A stretch of 40,356 nt of DNA from assembly GCA_021826065.1 (NCBI GenBank), contig JAKADY010000029.1:1-40356 (forward strand), read 5' to 3'. The stretch is from Pseudomonadota bacterium (GTDB lineage Bacteria > Pseudomonadota > Gammaproteobacteria > Burkholderiales > Thiobacillaceae). Both the position numbers and the translations under genes were made by a program. Within the stretch, counting starts at the first letter, position 1; each line of letters begins with the position of its first letter. The notes under the pieces are model-generated. The model was given only the letters and a program-made list of their open reading frames with translations, was not told the origin of the DNA and ran no database searches. Positions 17,947-26,425 of this stretch are shown here, piece by piece.

Positions 17947-19131
17947 TCAACCGACCAGCCCGCGGATGATCTCCGCCCGCTGGTCCGAGGTGAAGCGGCT
18001 GACCGTGCGCTCGCGGCCATAGCGGCCCATGCGCGCGGCCTCCTCGGGGTGCTCCAGCAGGTAGGCGATGCCCTCCTCCACTGCCTGCACGCGCTCGCCG
18101 TCCACACGCAGCCCGTTGCGTCCGTCCTCCACCGCCGAGCCGGTGCCGCCGGCACGCCCGGCGATGACCGGCTTGGCGCAGGCATTGGCCTCCATGTAGA
18201 CCAGGCCGAAGCCCTCGGTGTCGCCGTTGATGTCGCGGTTGGGCATGGCGAACAGGTCGCAGGCGTTGTACCAGCGCGGCAGCTCCTCCATGGAGACGTG
18301 GCCGAGCAGGTGCAGGCGCTCGCGCACGCCCAGCTCACGCGCGAGACCCTCGAGATAATCGCGGTCCTCGCCGATGCCGACGATGGCGTAGTGCACGTCC
18401 AGCCCCCGCTTGAGCAGCCCCGGCAGGGCGCGCACCACCTGGTCGAAGCCCTTGCGCCGCTGCAGCCGCCCCACCGACAGGATGAGCCGCTGCCCCGCGC
18501 CGAGCCCCAGGCCCTGGCGCAAGTCCTCATAGGGTAGCCCCGGGCGCATGCGTTCGACGTCCACGGTCGGATAGGTCATGACGATGCGTTCCGGCCGCAC
18601 CCCGATCAGGGCGATCAGGGTCTCGCGGGTGAAGTCGCTGTTGGCCAGGATGTGGTCGGCGCGGCGCAGGGCGAAACACATGGTCTTGAACTTCTGTCCA
18701 CGCCCCCAGCCGGTGAGCTCCTCGCCGTGGGCATAGATCAGCACCTTGGCGCCGATCATGCGCCCCACGGCCCAGGCGACGATACCCTCGGGCAGCGCCC
18801 GCCCGGCGAACACGGCGCGGAAACGATGGCGCATGGCAAGCCCGAAGGACTTGGCGAACAGCTTGGAATAGATCACCAACGACTCCGGCCGCAGCCAGGG
18901 GTTGCGCTTGAGCTCGAGCCGGTGGATGGTGTTCGGGTGGGTCTGGTCGAACTCGGCCGCCCCTGGTACGTCGGCGGTGACGATGTGCACCGCCTTGCCG
19001 CCCAGACGGCGGAAATCGTCGTCGAAGGACACCGCCGTCCCCCCCTTGGTGGGCAGGAACAGCTCGGTGATCATGAGCAGGGGGACGTTGCCGCTCATCC
19101 GCGTCTGCCGCGCATCGCCGTGCATGCTCAT
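17947..19131 (-). CDS. Glycosyltransferase family 4 (GT-B fold)
   Basis: 394 residues, cytoplasmic or membrane-associated, transferring a sugar from an activated donor. The N-terminal acceptor domain opens LLMITELFLPTKGGTAV. The donor domain has SVGRLQRRKGFDQVV and the EX7E-type DTEGFGLVYMEANACAKPVI motif. The retaining GT4 pattern is clear, but sugar and acceptor are unknown. Its ATG overlaps the stop of the upstream deacetylase-like gene by four bases, so the two are translated together. It is convergent with gmhB, six bases apart, which makes a surface-glycan role likely by context. Confidence 0.88.
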   Translation of the reverse strand: MSMHGDARQTRMSGNVPLLMITELFLPTKGGTAVSFDDDFRRLGGKAVHIVTADVPGAAEFDQTHPNTIHRLELKRNPWLRPESLVIYSKLFAKSFGLAMRHRFRAVFAGRALPEGIVAWAVGRMIGAKVLIYAHGEELTGWGRGQKFKTMCFALRRADHILANSDFTRETLIALIGVRPERIVMTYPTVDVERMRPGLPYEDLRQGLGLGAGQRLILSVGRLQRRKGFDQVVRALPGLLKRGLDVHYAIVGIGEDRDYLEGLARELGVRERLHLLGHVSMEELPRWYNACDLFAMPNRDINGDTEGFGLVYMEANACAKPVIAGRAGGTGSAVEDGRNGLRVDGERVQAVEEGIAYLLEHPEEAARMGRYGRERTVSRFTSDQRAEIIRGLVG

Positions 19132-20336
19132 GCCGGGTGCACCGCCGGTCCGCCCGCTGGGACCGGCCTGGGATTGAACAGCCAGCCCAGACCGGCCAGC
19201 TTCGCGCAGCGCATGAAGCCGCGCCGCTCACGCACCCTTGCGCGCCAGGCCCGCCAGTGCGTGGCGAGGTCGGCAGTGACCGGATTCGCCGACCGATACG
19301 CCGAGGCCAGGGTGGCCGTGTCCATGAACCTGAGGTCCGGATAGCGGCGCAAGGCCTGTTCGATCAAATCGCCCAAGGCCGCCAGGGCCTGCTCGGCCGT
19401 CGCCGTCTCGCCGATGAAGTTGCTGCGGTGCGTCTCCAGCAGACAGGGCCGGCGCTGGGCCCATTTGCGTTGCAGGGCCGCGAGCCCCTGGGCGGCCCGG
19501 TGCCCGCGCTCCGGTTCGAAGTAGTCGTCGCGCACGATGTAGCGGACGCCGGGACCGGCCTGGCCGTTGACGATGGGACCGCTGTCGCAGTCGGGCAGCC
19601 CGGTGGCATTGCGGCAGCGGCTGCGTAGGCCCGGTGTCACCACCACTTCGACGCCCGCGCGGGCCCAGGCGGCCTCGACGCGCTCGTCCCACACGAAGGT
19701 GGGCGGCACGGCCACCCGCGGTCTCTCCCCGAAGAGCCTTTCGAACAGCGCCACCTCCTCGCGCACGGCCGACTCGATCGCCGCGTCCGCCAGGGGGCGC
19801 GAGGGCAGCTGGGTCGCGTCGGTCCAACGGCTCTGCAGGTGTGCGGGCAGGCGCTCGGTGGCGGGCGGGGTGTCGGCCTCAAGCCAGGACTGGACCTCGG
19901 GGTCGCGGCTCGCCATCAGCGCCGGCGGCCAGTAATGTTCCAGCCCGTGCAGCTGCAGGGCGAACACCCCGGCCCGGCGTCCGCGCTCGATGGCCGCGCG
20001 CAGCGGGGCGAAGACCGGGTCTTCCAGGGTCAGGCGGCGATAGCGGCCCTCGCGGCGGATGGCCGGTCCGTCCGGCACCGCCAGCACCAGGGCCAGGGTC
20101 ATCACCGGATGCCGCCCGGCCCGGTCCCGATAGCGGGTCAAAAGATCCACCAAGCGGTTGAGCGCCAGCACCTGGGGCTCGACCGGTCCGGCCCCCCAGT
20201 CGTCGCTCTCGATGATCAGGACCGGATGGCCGAGCAGCGGCTCCCGCCACAGGGCCATGAGGCCGCGCCGGTGCCACAGCAGGGCGCCGGCGACCAGGGC
20301 AAGCCAGGCCAGAGGGAGCAGCAACAGGAGGCTCAT
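19128..20336 (-). CDS. Membrane-anchored NodB-like polysaccharide deacetylase-fold protein
   Basis: 402 residues. One N-terminal membrane segment (MSLLLLLPLAWLALVAGALL) is followed by an extracytoplasmic domain. Asp45-Asp46 in VLIIESDDWG and His130/His134 in LQLHGLEHYWPP resemble the metal-binding DD and HxxxH of the carbohydrate deacetylase superfamily, and ETHRSNF supplies a further His. Assignment is to the superfamily only; substrate unknown. MSLLLL at 20336 is chosen because it gives the membrane segment. It is translationally coupled to the GT4 gene. The 151 bases upstream (20337-20487) hold no recognised gene. Confidence 0.65.
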   Translation of the reverse strand: MSLLLLLPLAWLALVAGALLWHRRGLMALWREPLLGHPVLIIESDDWGAGPVEPQVLALNRLVDLLTRYRDRAGRHPVMTLALVLAVPDGPAIRREGRYRRLTLEDPVFAPLRAAIERGRRAGVFALQLHGLEHYWPPALMASRDPEVQSWLEADTPPATERLPAHLQSRWTDATQLPSRPLADAAIESAVREEVALFERLFGERPRVAVPPTFVWDERVEAAWARAGVEVVVTPGLRSRCRNATGLPDCDSGPIVNGQAGPGVRYIVRDDYFEPERGHRAAQGLAALQRKWAQRRPCLLETHRSNFIGETATAEQALAALGDLIEQALRRYPDLRFMDTATLASAYRSANPVTADLATHWRAWRARVRERRGFMRCAKLAGLGWLFNPRPVPAGGPAVHPA

Positions 20337-20487
20337 CACGGTGCACTCACAACGTGTGGAGTTTAACCCACAACGTCGTACGCCCTTTTTATCGTCACGG
20401 CCGGGCCGATCTGCAGGACTGCAGCGTTCAGGCCCAGGCGCGGGCGGCACGAATTCGGCGCTCGCGCCATTTGGGCAACGGGGCGCA

Positions 20488-21363
20488 TCAGCCCGCATTG
20501 GCCGGGCTCGATCGGACCGCTGCCGTGCCGAACAGGCGGGCGAGTTCGGCGCCCGGGTCCGCCGCACGCATGAAGGCCTCGCCCACCAGGAAGGCGTGCA
20601 CGCCGTTGCGGCGCATCCGCTCGACGTGCTCGGGCGTGAGGATACCCGATTCGGTGACGACGATGCGGCTTGCGGCCGGATCCGGCTGGACGGGCATCCG
20701 CCTCAGCAGCTCCAGCGTGGTCTCGAGCCGGGTCTCGAAGGTGCGCAGATTGCGGTTGTTGATGCCGATGAGCGGGGTCTTGAGGGTCAGGGCCGCGTCG
20801 AGCTCGGCCGCGTCGTGGACCTCGACCAGCACGGCCATGCCCAGGGTGTGGGCCAGCGTCTCCAGCTCGTGCAGGGCGGCGAGGTTGTAATGCCCCTCCC
20901 CGCCGGCGGCGGGGCACTGGAAGGCGGCCACGATCAGCAGGATGGCATCCGCCCCCATGACCCGCGCTTCAAAGACCTGGTAGGGGTCGATGATGAAATC
21001 CTTGCGCAACACGGGCAGATCGCAGGCGTCGCGCGCCTCGCGCAGGAATTCCGGCGCGCCCTGGAAGAATTGCCGGTCGGTCAACACCGACAGACAGGCC
21101 GCGCCGGCGCGCGCATAGCTCGCGGCGATCTCGGCCGGCCGGAAGTCCTCGCGCAGCACCCCCTTGCTGGGGCTGGCCTTCTTGATCTCGGCGATCACCG
21201 CCGGCAGGCCCCGTTCGATGCGGTCGCGCAGCGCGCCGACGAAGTCGCGTGGGGGCGGCGCCCACTCCGCCGCCTCACGCAGGGCCTCGAGGGGCTCTTC
21301 GCGCCGGCCCGCGGCGATCTCCTCGCGTTTGACGGCGAGGATACGAGTCAGGATGTCCAACAC
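20488..21363 (-). CDS. trpC: Indole-3-glycerol phosphate synthase
   Basis: Closes the indole ring in tryptophan synthesis, converting CdRP to indole-3-glycerol phosphate. TIM barrel, 291 residues from GTG 21363 ([16 protein letters not shown]). Catalytic segments are visible: [11 protein letters not shown] (Lys61), [25 protein letters not shown] and ESGI. It stands apart from other trp genes in this window, a common arrangement only when trpD and trpG lie just upstream, which is not the case here. The upstream neighbour is the DUF1640 gene, 11 bases away, so they may share a promoter. Confidence 0.96.
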   Translation of the reverse strand: MLDILTRILAVKREEIAAGRREEPLEALREAAEWAPPPRDFVGALRDRIERGLPAVIAEIKKASPSKGVLREDFRPAEIAASYARAGAACLSVLTDRQFFQGAPEFLREARDACDLPVLRKDFIIDPYQVFEARVMGADAILLIVAAFQCPAAGGEGHYNLAALHELETLAHTLGMAVLVEVHDAAELDAALTLKTPLIGINNRNLRTFETRLETTLELLRRMPVQPDPAASRIVVTESGILTPEHVERMRRNGVHAFLVGEAFMRAADPGAELARLFGTAAVRSSPANAG

Positions 21364-21374
21364 GGTCGCCTCGC

Positions 21375-21623
21375 TCAGGGGAAGAAGGCCTTGAGGACCA
21401 GGGCCAGGACACCGGCCAGGAGCAGACCCAGCATCCATTTGATCAACTGGATGTCGGAGCGGATAGGGGCCAGCTCGATCTGGAGGTCTTTACGGGTGAC
21501 GAGCTCAGCCTCGCGTTGTGCCTCGGCCAGCGCTTCCGCAAGCGCCTCTGCCTGCTGTTCGGTAAAACCGTGCTGACGCAGTTTGCGAATAAATTGGTGT
21601 GTATCGAAGGTCAGACTGGCCAT
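21375..21623 (-). CDS. DUF1640 (CCDC90-like) coiled-coil membrane protein
   Basis: 82 residues. The start is [32 protein letters not shown] in form, then a coiled coil ([21 protein letters not shown]), then a C-terminal membrane segment ([18 protein letters not shown]). This layout is that of DUF1640, relatives of mitochondrial CCDC90/MCUR1; the bacterial role is unknown. The promoter's -10 ends only about eight bases before the ATG, so the transcript may be leaderless. The gene lies between alr and trpC. Confidence 0.8.
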   Translation of the reverse strand: MASLTFDTHQFIRKLRQHGFTEQQAEALAEALAEAQREAELVTRKDLQIELAPIRSDIQLIKWMLGLLLAGVLALVLKAFFP

Positions 21624-21630
21624 GATGGCA

Positions 21631-21658
21631 AGTATACGGCAGCCCCAATACGGCTCAA
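21631..21658 (-). promoter_or_regulatory. Promoter of the DUF1640 gene (and possibly trpC)
   Basis: On the minus strand, TTGAGC (21658-21653), 16 bases and TATACT (21636-21631). The -35 overlaps the alr stop codon. The expected start site is within one or two bases of the ATG at 21623. Confidence 0.55.
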
Positions 21659-22728
21659 ACCGCCTCCACCCGCACACGCGGCGCGATGGCCGTGAGCAGC
21701 TCATAAGCGATGGTCCCCGCCGCCGCCGCCACCTGCTCCACCGGCAGCCCAGGCCCCCAGAGCCGCACCGGGCTGCCCACATGGGCGCCGGGCACCTCGC
21801 TCAGGTCCACCGCCAGCATGTCCATGGACACGCGGCCCAGGGTGCGCGTCAGCCGGCCATCGACGAGCACTGGGGTGCCGGTGCCGGCGTGGCGGGGGTA
21901 ACCGTCGGCATAGCCGCAGGCCACCACCCCCACGCGTAGGTCGCGCGGGGCGACGAAGGCGGGTCCGTAGCCCACCCCCTCGCCCTTGCGCACGTTCTGC
22001 ACGGCGATCAGGGCGGAATCCAGCGCCATCGCCGGCAGCAGCCCCAGCGCCTCACCGGTCTGCGCCGCGAAGGGCGACACCCCATAGAGCATGATGCCGG
22101 GGCGCACCCAGTCGCCCAGGGTCTCGGGGTAGCGCAGCAGGGCGGCCGAGTTGGCCAGGGTCACGGGCAGGTTCAGGCCCTCACAGGCGGCCTGGAAGCG
22201 GGCGTATTGCCCGGCCACGCCGATCGTCGGCTCGTCGGCGCTGGCGAAATGGGTCATGAGCGTGATGCCGCCGACCTTTGGGGCGGCGCGCAGGCGCTCG
22301 ACCACGGCCTTAACGCGCGATGGCGGCAGGCCCAGCCGGTGCATGCCGGTGTCGACTTTGACCAGGACATCGATGCGGTTGTCCAGACGCGCCCTGGCCA
22401 GCATCTCGGCCTGGTCCTCGCGGTGCACCACCGGCCGCAGTCGCAGCCGCGCGATCTCCGGCAGCTCGTCGGGATGGAACCAGCCCTCCAGCAGGACGAC
22501 GGGGTGGGTGTAGCCCTGCGCCCGCAGGGCCGCCGCCTCGTCCAGGGTCAACACCGCGAAACCGTCGGCGGCCCGCAGGGCATCGGCCACCCGTACGAGC
22601 CCGTGGCCATAACCGTTCGCCTTGATCACGGCGAGGATGCGCGCCCTGCCCGCCAGGCGGCGCGCCACGGCCAGGTTGTGCGCGAGCGCCGCCGTGTCGA
22701 TGCGGGCGATGAGCGGTCTGAGGTTCAT
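21655..22728 (-). CDS. alr: Alanine racemase
   Basis: PLP-dependent interconversion of L- and D-alanine for peptidoglycan. 357 residues. PLP-binding Lys36 is in AVIKANGYGHG; further marks are KVDTGMHRLG, LANSAALL, RPGIMLYG, and the C-terminal GYADGYPR and GRVSMDMLAVD. The start MNLRPLIARIDTAAL fits the family; sequence upstream of it belongs to the repeat region. It follows dnaB as in many beta- and gammaproteobacteria, but a repeat of about 200 bases separates the two. Confidence 0.96.
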   Translation of the reverse strand: MNLRPLIARIDTAALAHNLAVARRLAGRARILAVIKANGYGHGLVRVADALRAADGFAVLTLDEAAALRAQGYTHPVVLLEGWFHPDELPEIARLRLRPVVHREDQAEMLARARLDNRIDVLVKVDTGMHRLGLPPSRVKAVVERLRAAPKVGGITLMTHFASADEPTIGVAGQYARFQAACEGLNLPVTLANSAALLRYPETLGDWVRPGIMLYGVSPFAAQTGEALGLLPAMALDSALIAVQNVRKGEGVGYGPAFVAPRDLRVGVVACGYADGYPRHAGTGTPVLVDGRLTRTLGRVSMDMLAVDLSEVPGAHVGSPVRLWGPGLPVEQVAAAAGTIAYELLTAIAPRVRVEAV

Positions 22729-22785
22729 GGCAAGCGGGCAGCAGGCCGGCTCAGGTCGCCACGCCCGCGGCGTCGCGCAGGCCAA

Positions 22786-22962
22786 GGCCGCCGCTACGCG
22801 GCTTAACGTTCGCCCCGCTCACGTTAGCCTCCACCGAAACTACGCCCCTGGCGCGCCAGGGGTAGGGTTTTGGTTACGGCCGCCGCTACGCGGCTTAACG
22901 TTCGCTCCGCTCACGTTAGCCTCCACCGAAACTACGCCCCTGGCGCGCCAGGGGCGTAGTTT
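22786..22962. repeat. Tandem repeat with 92-base period, with 34-base palindrome
   Basis: Two copies of a block of about 77 bases (22786-22862 and 22878-22954), identical except for one C/T difference, are separated so that the period is 92. Each copy contains GCCGC-tac-GCGGC, a TAACGT/ACGTTA inverted pair and the palindromic core CCCCTGGCGCGCCAGGGG. In the second copy the core extends to a perfect 34-base palindrome (22929-22962). The end of dnaB is encoded by this copy. No transposase gene is present, so it is a non-autonomous or REP-like repeat. Confidence 0.9.
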
Positions 22963-24314
22963 TCAAACCGGGTGTACTCGCCGAGGAAGGTCAGCCGCAC
23001 GGTGCCGGTCGGGCCGTTGCGCTGCTTGCCGATGATGATCTCCGCCGTGCCCTTGTCCGGGCTGTCGGGGTTGTAGACCTCGTCGCGGTAGATGAACAGG
23101 ATCACGTCGGCATCCTGTTCGATCGCCCCCGACTCGCGCAGGTCCGACATCACCGGCCGCTTGTTGGGGCGCTGCTCGAGCGAGCGATTGAGCTGGGACA
23201 GCGCGATCACCGGCACGTGCAGCTCCTTGGCCAGACCCTTGAGCGAGCGGGAGATCTCCGAGATCTCGGTGGCACGGTTTTCGCCGCTGCCGGTGCCGGA
23301 CATCAGCTGCAGGTAGTCGAGCACGATGAGCCCCAATCGTCCGTCCTTGCACTGGCGCGCCAGCCGACGGGCGCGGGCGCGCACCTCCATGGCCGTCAGT
23401 CCGGGCGACTCGTCGATGTAGATCGGCGCCTCGTCCAACACGCCGATGGCGTGGGTGAGCTTGTGCCACTCCTCGTCGCCGATGCGGCCGGTGCGCAGCT
23501 TGTGCTGGTCGAGCCGGCCCACCGAGCCGAGCAGGCGCATCACCAGCTGGCTAGCCGCCATCTCCATGCTGAACACCGCCACCGGCAGCTTCGCCTCCAG
23601 GGCGACGTTCTCGGCGATGTTGAGCGAGAAGGCGGTCTTGCCCATGGACGGCCGGCCGGCGACGATGATCAGATCCCCCGGCTGCAACCCCGAGGTCTTG
23701 GCGTCCAGGTCGGTGAAGCCGGTGGGCACGCCGGTCACGTCCGTCGGTGTGTCGCGGTTGTAGAGCTCGTCGATGCGGTTGACCGCCTCGATCAGCAGGG
23801 GCTTGAGATCGAGGAAGCCCTGAACCCCCCGTGCGCCGGCCTCGCGGATCTCGAACACACGCGCCTCGGCCTCGTCCAGGATCTGCGAGGCCGGCCGGCC
23901 GGCCGGGTTGTAGGCCGACTCGCTGATCTGCACGCCCACCTCGGCCAGCTTGCGCAGCACAGAGCGCTCGCGCACGATCTCCGCATAGCGGCGGATGTTG
24001 GCCGCCGAGGGGGTGTTGTCGGCCAGGTCTGACAGGTAGGCGAGCCCCCCCACCTCCTCCAGCTGGTTGTGCGAGGCCAGGGCCTCGGCCACGGTGATGA
24101 CGTCGGCCGGCTTGCCCTCGTCGATGAGCCGCGTGATCTGCCGCCAGATGGCGCGGTGCGCGGCGGCATAGAAGTCCTGCTCGTTGATCAGATCGGCCAC
24201 CCGGTCCCAGGCCCAGTTCTCCAGCAGGATCCCGCCCAGGACGGACTGCTCGGCCTCGAGCGAGTGCGGCGGCAGTTTGATGGCGGCGAGCTGTGGATCG
24301 AGGACAGCGGACAT
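22932..24314 (-). CDS. dnaB: Replicative DNA helicase
   Basis: Hexameric 5'-3' helicase that opens DNA at the replication fork. 460 residues. The N-terminal DnaG-interacting domain begins about residue 15 (PPHSLEAEQSVLGGILL). The RecA-type motor has Walker A GRPSMGKT (220-227), followed by VFSMEMAASQLVMR, IVLDYLQLM and LSQLNRSLEQRPNKRP in pattern. The protein ends TRFENYAPGAPGA; the part after ENY is encoded by the 34-base palindrome of the repeat, so the insertion has supplied the stop codon and probably replaced the native tail. Start at ATG 24314; a heptamer tract lies 15-42 bases upstream. Confidence 0.97.
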   Translation of the reverse strand: MSAVLDPQLAAIKLPPHSLEAEQSVLGGILLENWAWDRVADLINEQDFYAAAHRAIWRQITRLIDEGKPADVITVAEALASHNQLEEVGGLAYLSDLADNTPSAANIRRYAEIVRERSVLRKLAEVGVQISESAYNPAGRPASQILDEAEARVFEIREAGARGVQGFLDLKPLLIEAVNRIDELYNRDTPTDVTGVPTGFTDLDAKTSGLQPGDLIIVAGRPSMGKTAFSLNIAENVALEAKLPVAVFSMEMAASQLVMRLLGSVGRLDQHKLRTGRIGDEEWHKLTHAIGVLDEAPIYIDESPGLTAMEVRARARRLARQCKDGRLGLIVLDYLQLMSGTGSGENRATEISEISRSLKGLAKELHVPVIALSQLNRSLEQRPNKRPVMSDLRESGAIEQDADVILFIYRDEVYNPDSPDKGTAEIIIGKQRNGPTGTVRLTFLGEYTRFENYAPGAPGA

Positions 24315-24328
24315 GGTCTAGACGCGAC

Positions 24329-24356
24329 GTGAGGGGTAAGGGGTAATCGGTGAGGG
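24329..24356. repeat. Heptamer tract upstream of dnaB
   Basis: Four consecutive 7-base units (GTGAGGG, GTAAGGG, GTAATCG, GTGAGGG) lie between rplI and dnaB, ending 15 bases before the dnaB ATG. They are related to the tracts at cca, envZ and rpsJ-rplC. Confidence 0.65.
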
Positions 24357-24392
24357 GGTAGATGCTAGCGTAGCGGGCGGGGATGGAAACGA

Positions 24393-24416
24393 CAAGGGCC
24401 GCATTCGCGGCCCTTG
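24393..24416 (-). terminator. Hairpin between rplI and dnaB
   Basis: CAAGGGCCGC and GCGGCCCTTG form a perfect 10-base stem with an ATTC loop, 41 bases after the rplI stop codon. The T content behind it on the minus strand is modest (TCGTTT), so termination may be partial. Confidence 0.5.
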
Positions 24417-24457
24417 ACCTCAGTCAGGATCGGCGACTCGCCGACAGTGGGCGCTTG

Positions 24458-24904
24458 CTATTCCGCCACCACGCAGACCTTGATCGGCACCTCCACATCG
24501 CTGTGCAGGGCCAGGGTGACCTCGTACTCGCCCACCATCTTGAACGGGCCCTCGGGCATGCGCACCTCAGCGCGGACCACGTCGAAGCCCTGGGCCTGCA
24601 GGGCCTCGGCGATGTCGACGTTGGTCACCGAGCCGAACAGGCGGCCGTCGACGCCGGCCTTCTGGGCGATGGTGAGGACATGGCCCGTCAGTTTCTCGGC
24701 GCGCGCTTGGGCAGCGGCGAGCTTCTCGGCGGCGAGCCGCTCCAGTTCCGCCTTGCGCGCGGCGAATTCCTCGATGTTGGCCTTGGTGGCGCGCTTGGCC
24801 TTGCCCTGCGGGATCAGGTAATTGCGGGCGTAGCCGTCCTTGACCTTGACCACGTCGCCCAGGTTACCAAGGTTGACGACCTTTTCCATCAGAATGATTT
24901 CCAT
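24458..24904 (-). CDS. rplI: 50S ribosomal protein L9
   Basis: 148 residues. The compact N-terminal rRNA-binding domain ([30 protein letters not shown]) is joined by a long charged helix to the C-terminal domain ([16 protein letters not shown]), the classic dumbbell. Last gene of the rpsF-priB-rpsR-rplI operon, ten bases after rpsR. GGAGG precedes the ATG. A hairpin terminator candidate follows. Confidence 0.98.
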   Translation of the reverse strand: MEIILMEKVVNLGNLGDVVKVKDGYARNYLIPQGKAKRATKANIEEFAARKAELERLAAEKLAAAQARAEKLTGHVLTIAQKAGVDGRLFGSVTNVDIAEALQAQGFDVVRAEVRMPEGPFKMVGEYEVTLALHSDVEVPIKVCVVAE

Positions 24905-24914
24905 GGCCGCCTCC

Positions 24915-25199
24915 TTACTTGTGCAGGTCAGTGTAGGGCAGCAGGGCCAGGAAGCGGGCGCGCTTGATGGCCGTGGAAAGCTGCCGCTGATAATGGGCAC
25001 GGGTGCCGGTGATGCGCGAGGGAATGATCTTGCCCTGCTCGGTGATGAAGTCCTTGAGCAGATCGACGTCCTTGTAGTCGATCTCCTTCACCCCCTCGGC
25101 GGTGAAGCGGCAGAACTTCTTGCGACGGAACAGGGCGCCGCCGGCGGCCTTGCCCCGCTTGTCACGGGCTTTGTCGGTCTTCTTGCGAAATAGGGCCAT
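24915..25199 (-). CDS. rpsR: 30S ribosomal protein S18
   Basis: 94 residues, slightly longer than E. coli S18 because of a basic N-terminal stretch ([16 protein letters not shown]). The conserved core [20 protein letters not shown] and [17 protein letters not shown] is present. Binds 16S rRNA on the platform next to S6. One base separates it from priB, so translation is coupled. Confidence 0.97.
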   Translation of the reverse strand: MALFRKKTDKARDKRGKAAGGALFRRKKFCRFTAEGVKEIDYKDVDLLKDFITEQGKIIPSRITGTRAHYQRQLSTAIKRARFLALLPYTDLHK

Positions 25200-25200
25200 T

Positions 25201-25506
25201 TCAAGACTCCTTGATCAATTCGTATCCTGTGATGTGTAGCGTGAGCTGCGGGCTGCGCAGGGCACGACGCTCGACGAAGCCGGTCAGGTTGAGCAGACTG
25301 CCGCTCGCCACCCGAGCCAGCGCCGTCGCGGTCTCACCGAAGGCCAGGGCCTCCACCTCGCAGCTCACCTCGCGCTCGCGGCCGGCTTCTCGCTGCTGTG
25401 AGACATGGGCGAGCTTGAGCTGCACGCTGGGCAGGCCTGCCGGGGTGTGACGCAGGCCGCTGCTCTCGACGACACGGCCGCCGATCTCCAATCGGTTGGC
25501 GAACAC
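25201..25506 (-). CDS. priB: Primosomal replication protein N (PriB)
   Basis: Single-stranded-DNA binding OB-fold protein for replication restart with PriA. 101 residues from a GTG start ([22 protein letters not shown]). It lies between rpsF and rpsR as in beta- and gammaproteobacteria. The pattern [17 protein letters not shown] and [10 protein letters not shown] is the betaproteobacterial form. Seven bases after rpsF, one before rpsR. GTG and position are the best start; no ATG is available. Confidence 0.92.
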   Translation of the reverse strand: MFANRLEIGGRVVESSGLRHTPAGLPSVQLKLAHVSQQREAGREREVSCEVEALAFGETATALARVASGSLLNLTGFVERRALRSPQLTLHITGYELIKES

Positions 25507-25513
25507 CCGCGTG

Positions 25514-25900
25514 TCAGGCCGCGGTCCCGGCCGGCTCCGCGGCGGCAGTCTCCGTCTGCGGGGCCAGGAGGTTGCGCGCCTTCTCCTCCTTCATCATCGG
25601 CGAGGGCGCGGTGATCGCCTCCTCACGGGCGATGATGAGGTGACGCAGGATGGCGTCGTTGAAGCGGAAGCCGTGCTCCAGCTCGTCCAGGGTGGCCTGG
25701 TCGCACTCGATGTTCATGAGCACGTAGTGGGCCTTGTGCACCTTCTGGATCGTGTAGGCGAGCTGCCGCCGCCCCCAGTCCTCCAGCCGGTGGATGCGGC
25801 CGCCGTTGCCGGTGATGAGGGCCTTGTAGCGCTCGACCATGGCGGGCACCTGCTCGCTCTGGTCGGGATGGACGATGAAAACGATCTCGTAGTGACGCAT
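25514..25900 (-). CDS. rpsF: 30S ribosomal protein S6
   Basis: 128 residues. The S6 fold starts [17 protein letters not shown], and [22 protein letters not shown] is the family core. An Ala/Pro-rich tail of about 20 residues follows the conserved part. First gene of the rpsF-priB-rpsR-rplI operon; AAAGGAGCGAC supports the ATG. S6 is known in some bacteria to bind its own operon leader; here only about 107 bases separate it from rplQ. Confidence 0.97.
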   Translation of the reverse strand: MRHYEIVFIVHPDQSEQVPAMVERYKALITGNGGRIHRLEDWGRRQLAYTIQKVHKAHYVLMNIECDQATLDELEHGFRFNDAILRHLIIAREEAITAPSPMMKEEKARNLLAPQTETAAAEPAGTAA

Positions 25901-25936
25901 GTCGCTCCTTTCGGTTTAACCTGGTTACAGGTCTAA

Positions 25937-25960
25937 GCCCCACGCGCGAACCGGTGGGGC
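25937..25960 (-). terminator. Weak hairpin between rplQ and rpsF
   Basis: GCCCCAC and GTGGGGC pair with a 10-base loop about 50 bases after rplQ. No run of T follows, so it is at best a weak terminator of the alpha operon. Nothing else was recognised in 25901-26007 except the rpsF ribosome binding site. Confidence 0.3.
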
Positions 25961-26007
25961 AAGGTCTGCCGGCGCGCGGCCGGCTCAAGAACGGTTCCGG
26001 TCGACCC

Positions 26008-26397
26008 TCACTCGGCGGCGGGGGCCTCGGCCTGCGCCTCGGGGCGGTCCACCAGCTCGACCAGGGCCATGGGCGCGTTGTCCCCCTTGCGGAAGCCGTA
26101 TTTCAGGATGCGCACATAGCCACCCGGGCGGTTCATGAAGCGCGGGCCCAGGTCGTCGAAGAGCTTGACCACGTTGTCGCGGTCGCGCAGGCGGTCGAAG
26201 GCCAGGCGCCGGTTGGCCAGGCTGGGCTTCTTGCCCAGGGTGATCATGGGCTCGACCACACGGCGCAGCTCCTTGGCCTTGGGCAGGGTGGTGACGATCA
26301 CCTCGTGCCGCAGCAGTGCGTTGGACAGGTTGCGCAGCAGGGCCTGCCGGTGGCTGCTGGTGCGATTCAGTTTACGGTTGCCATAGCGGTGACGCAT
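26008..26397 (-). CDS. rplQ: 50S ribosomal protein L17
   Basis: 129 residues; [20 protein letters not shown] and the loop [22 protein letters not shown] in pattern are diagnostic. Last gene of the alpha operon, 28 bases after rpoA. The C-terminal Ala/Glu-rich tail ([12 protein letters not shown]) is normal for proteobacteria. Confidence 0.98.
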   Translation of the reverse strand: MRHRYGNRKLNRTSSHRQALLRNLSNALLRHEVIVTTLPKAKELRRVVEPMITLGKKPSLANRRLAFDRLRDRDNVVKLFDDLGPRFMNRPGGYVRILKYGFRKGDNAPMALVELVDRPEAQAEAPAAE

Positions 26398-26425
26398 TTT
26401 TTCTTACCTCTTCGCGAATACCCGG

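Noticed and set aside
22786-22962. CRISPR array or insertion sequence
   Set aside because: Only two repeat units, 77 bases long, with a 15-base spacer and no transposase or cas gene; better described as a tandem REP-like repeat.
26135-26386. Small plus-strand frames across rplQ, rpoA and rpsD
   Set aside because: All are antisense to confirmed ribosomal or polymerase genes and lack start-site support.
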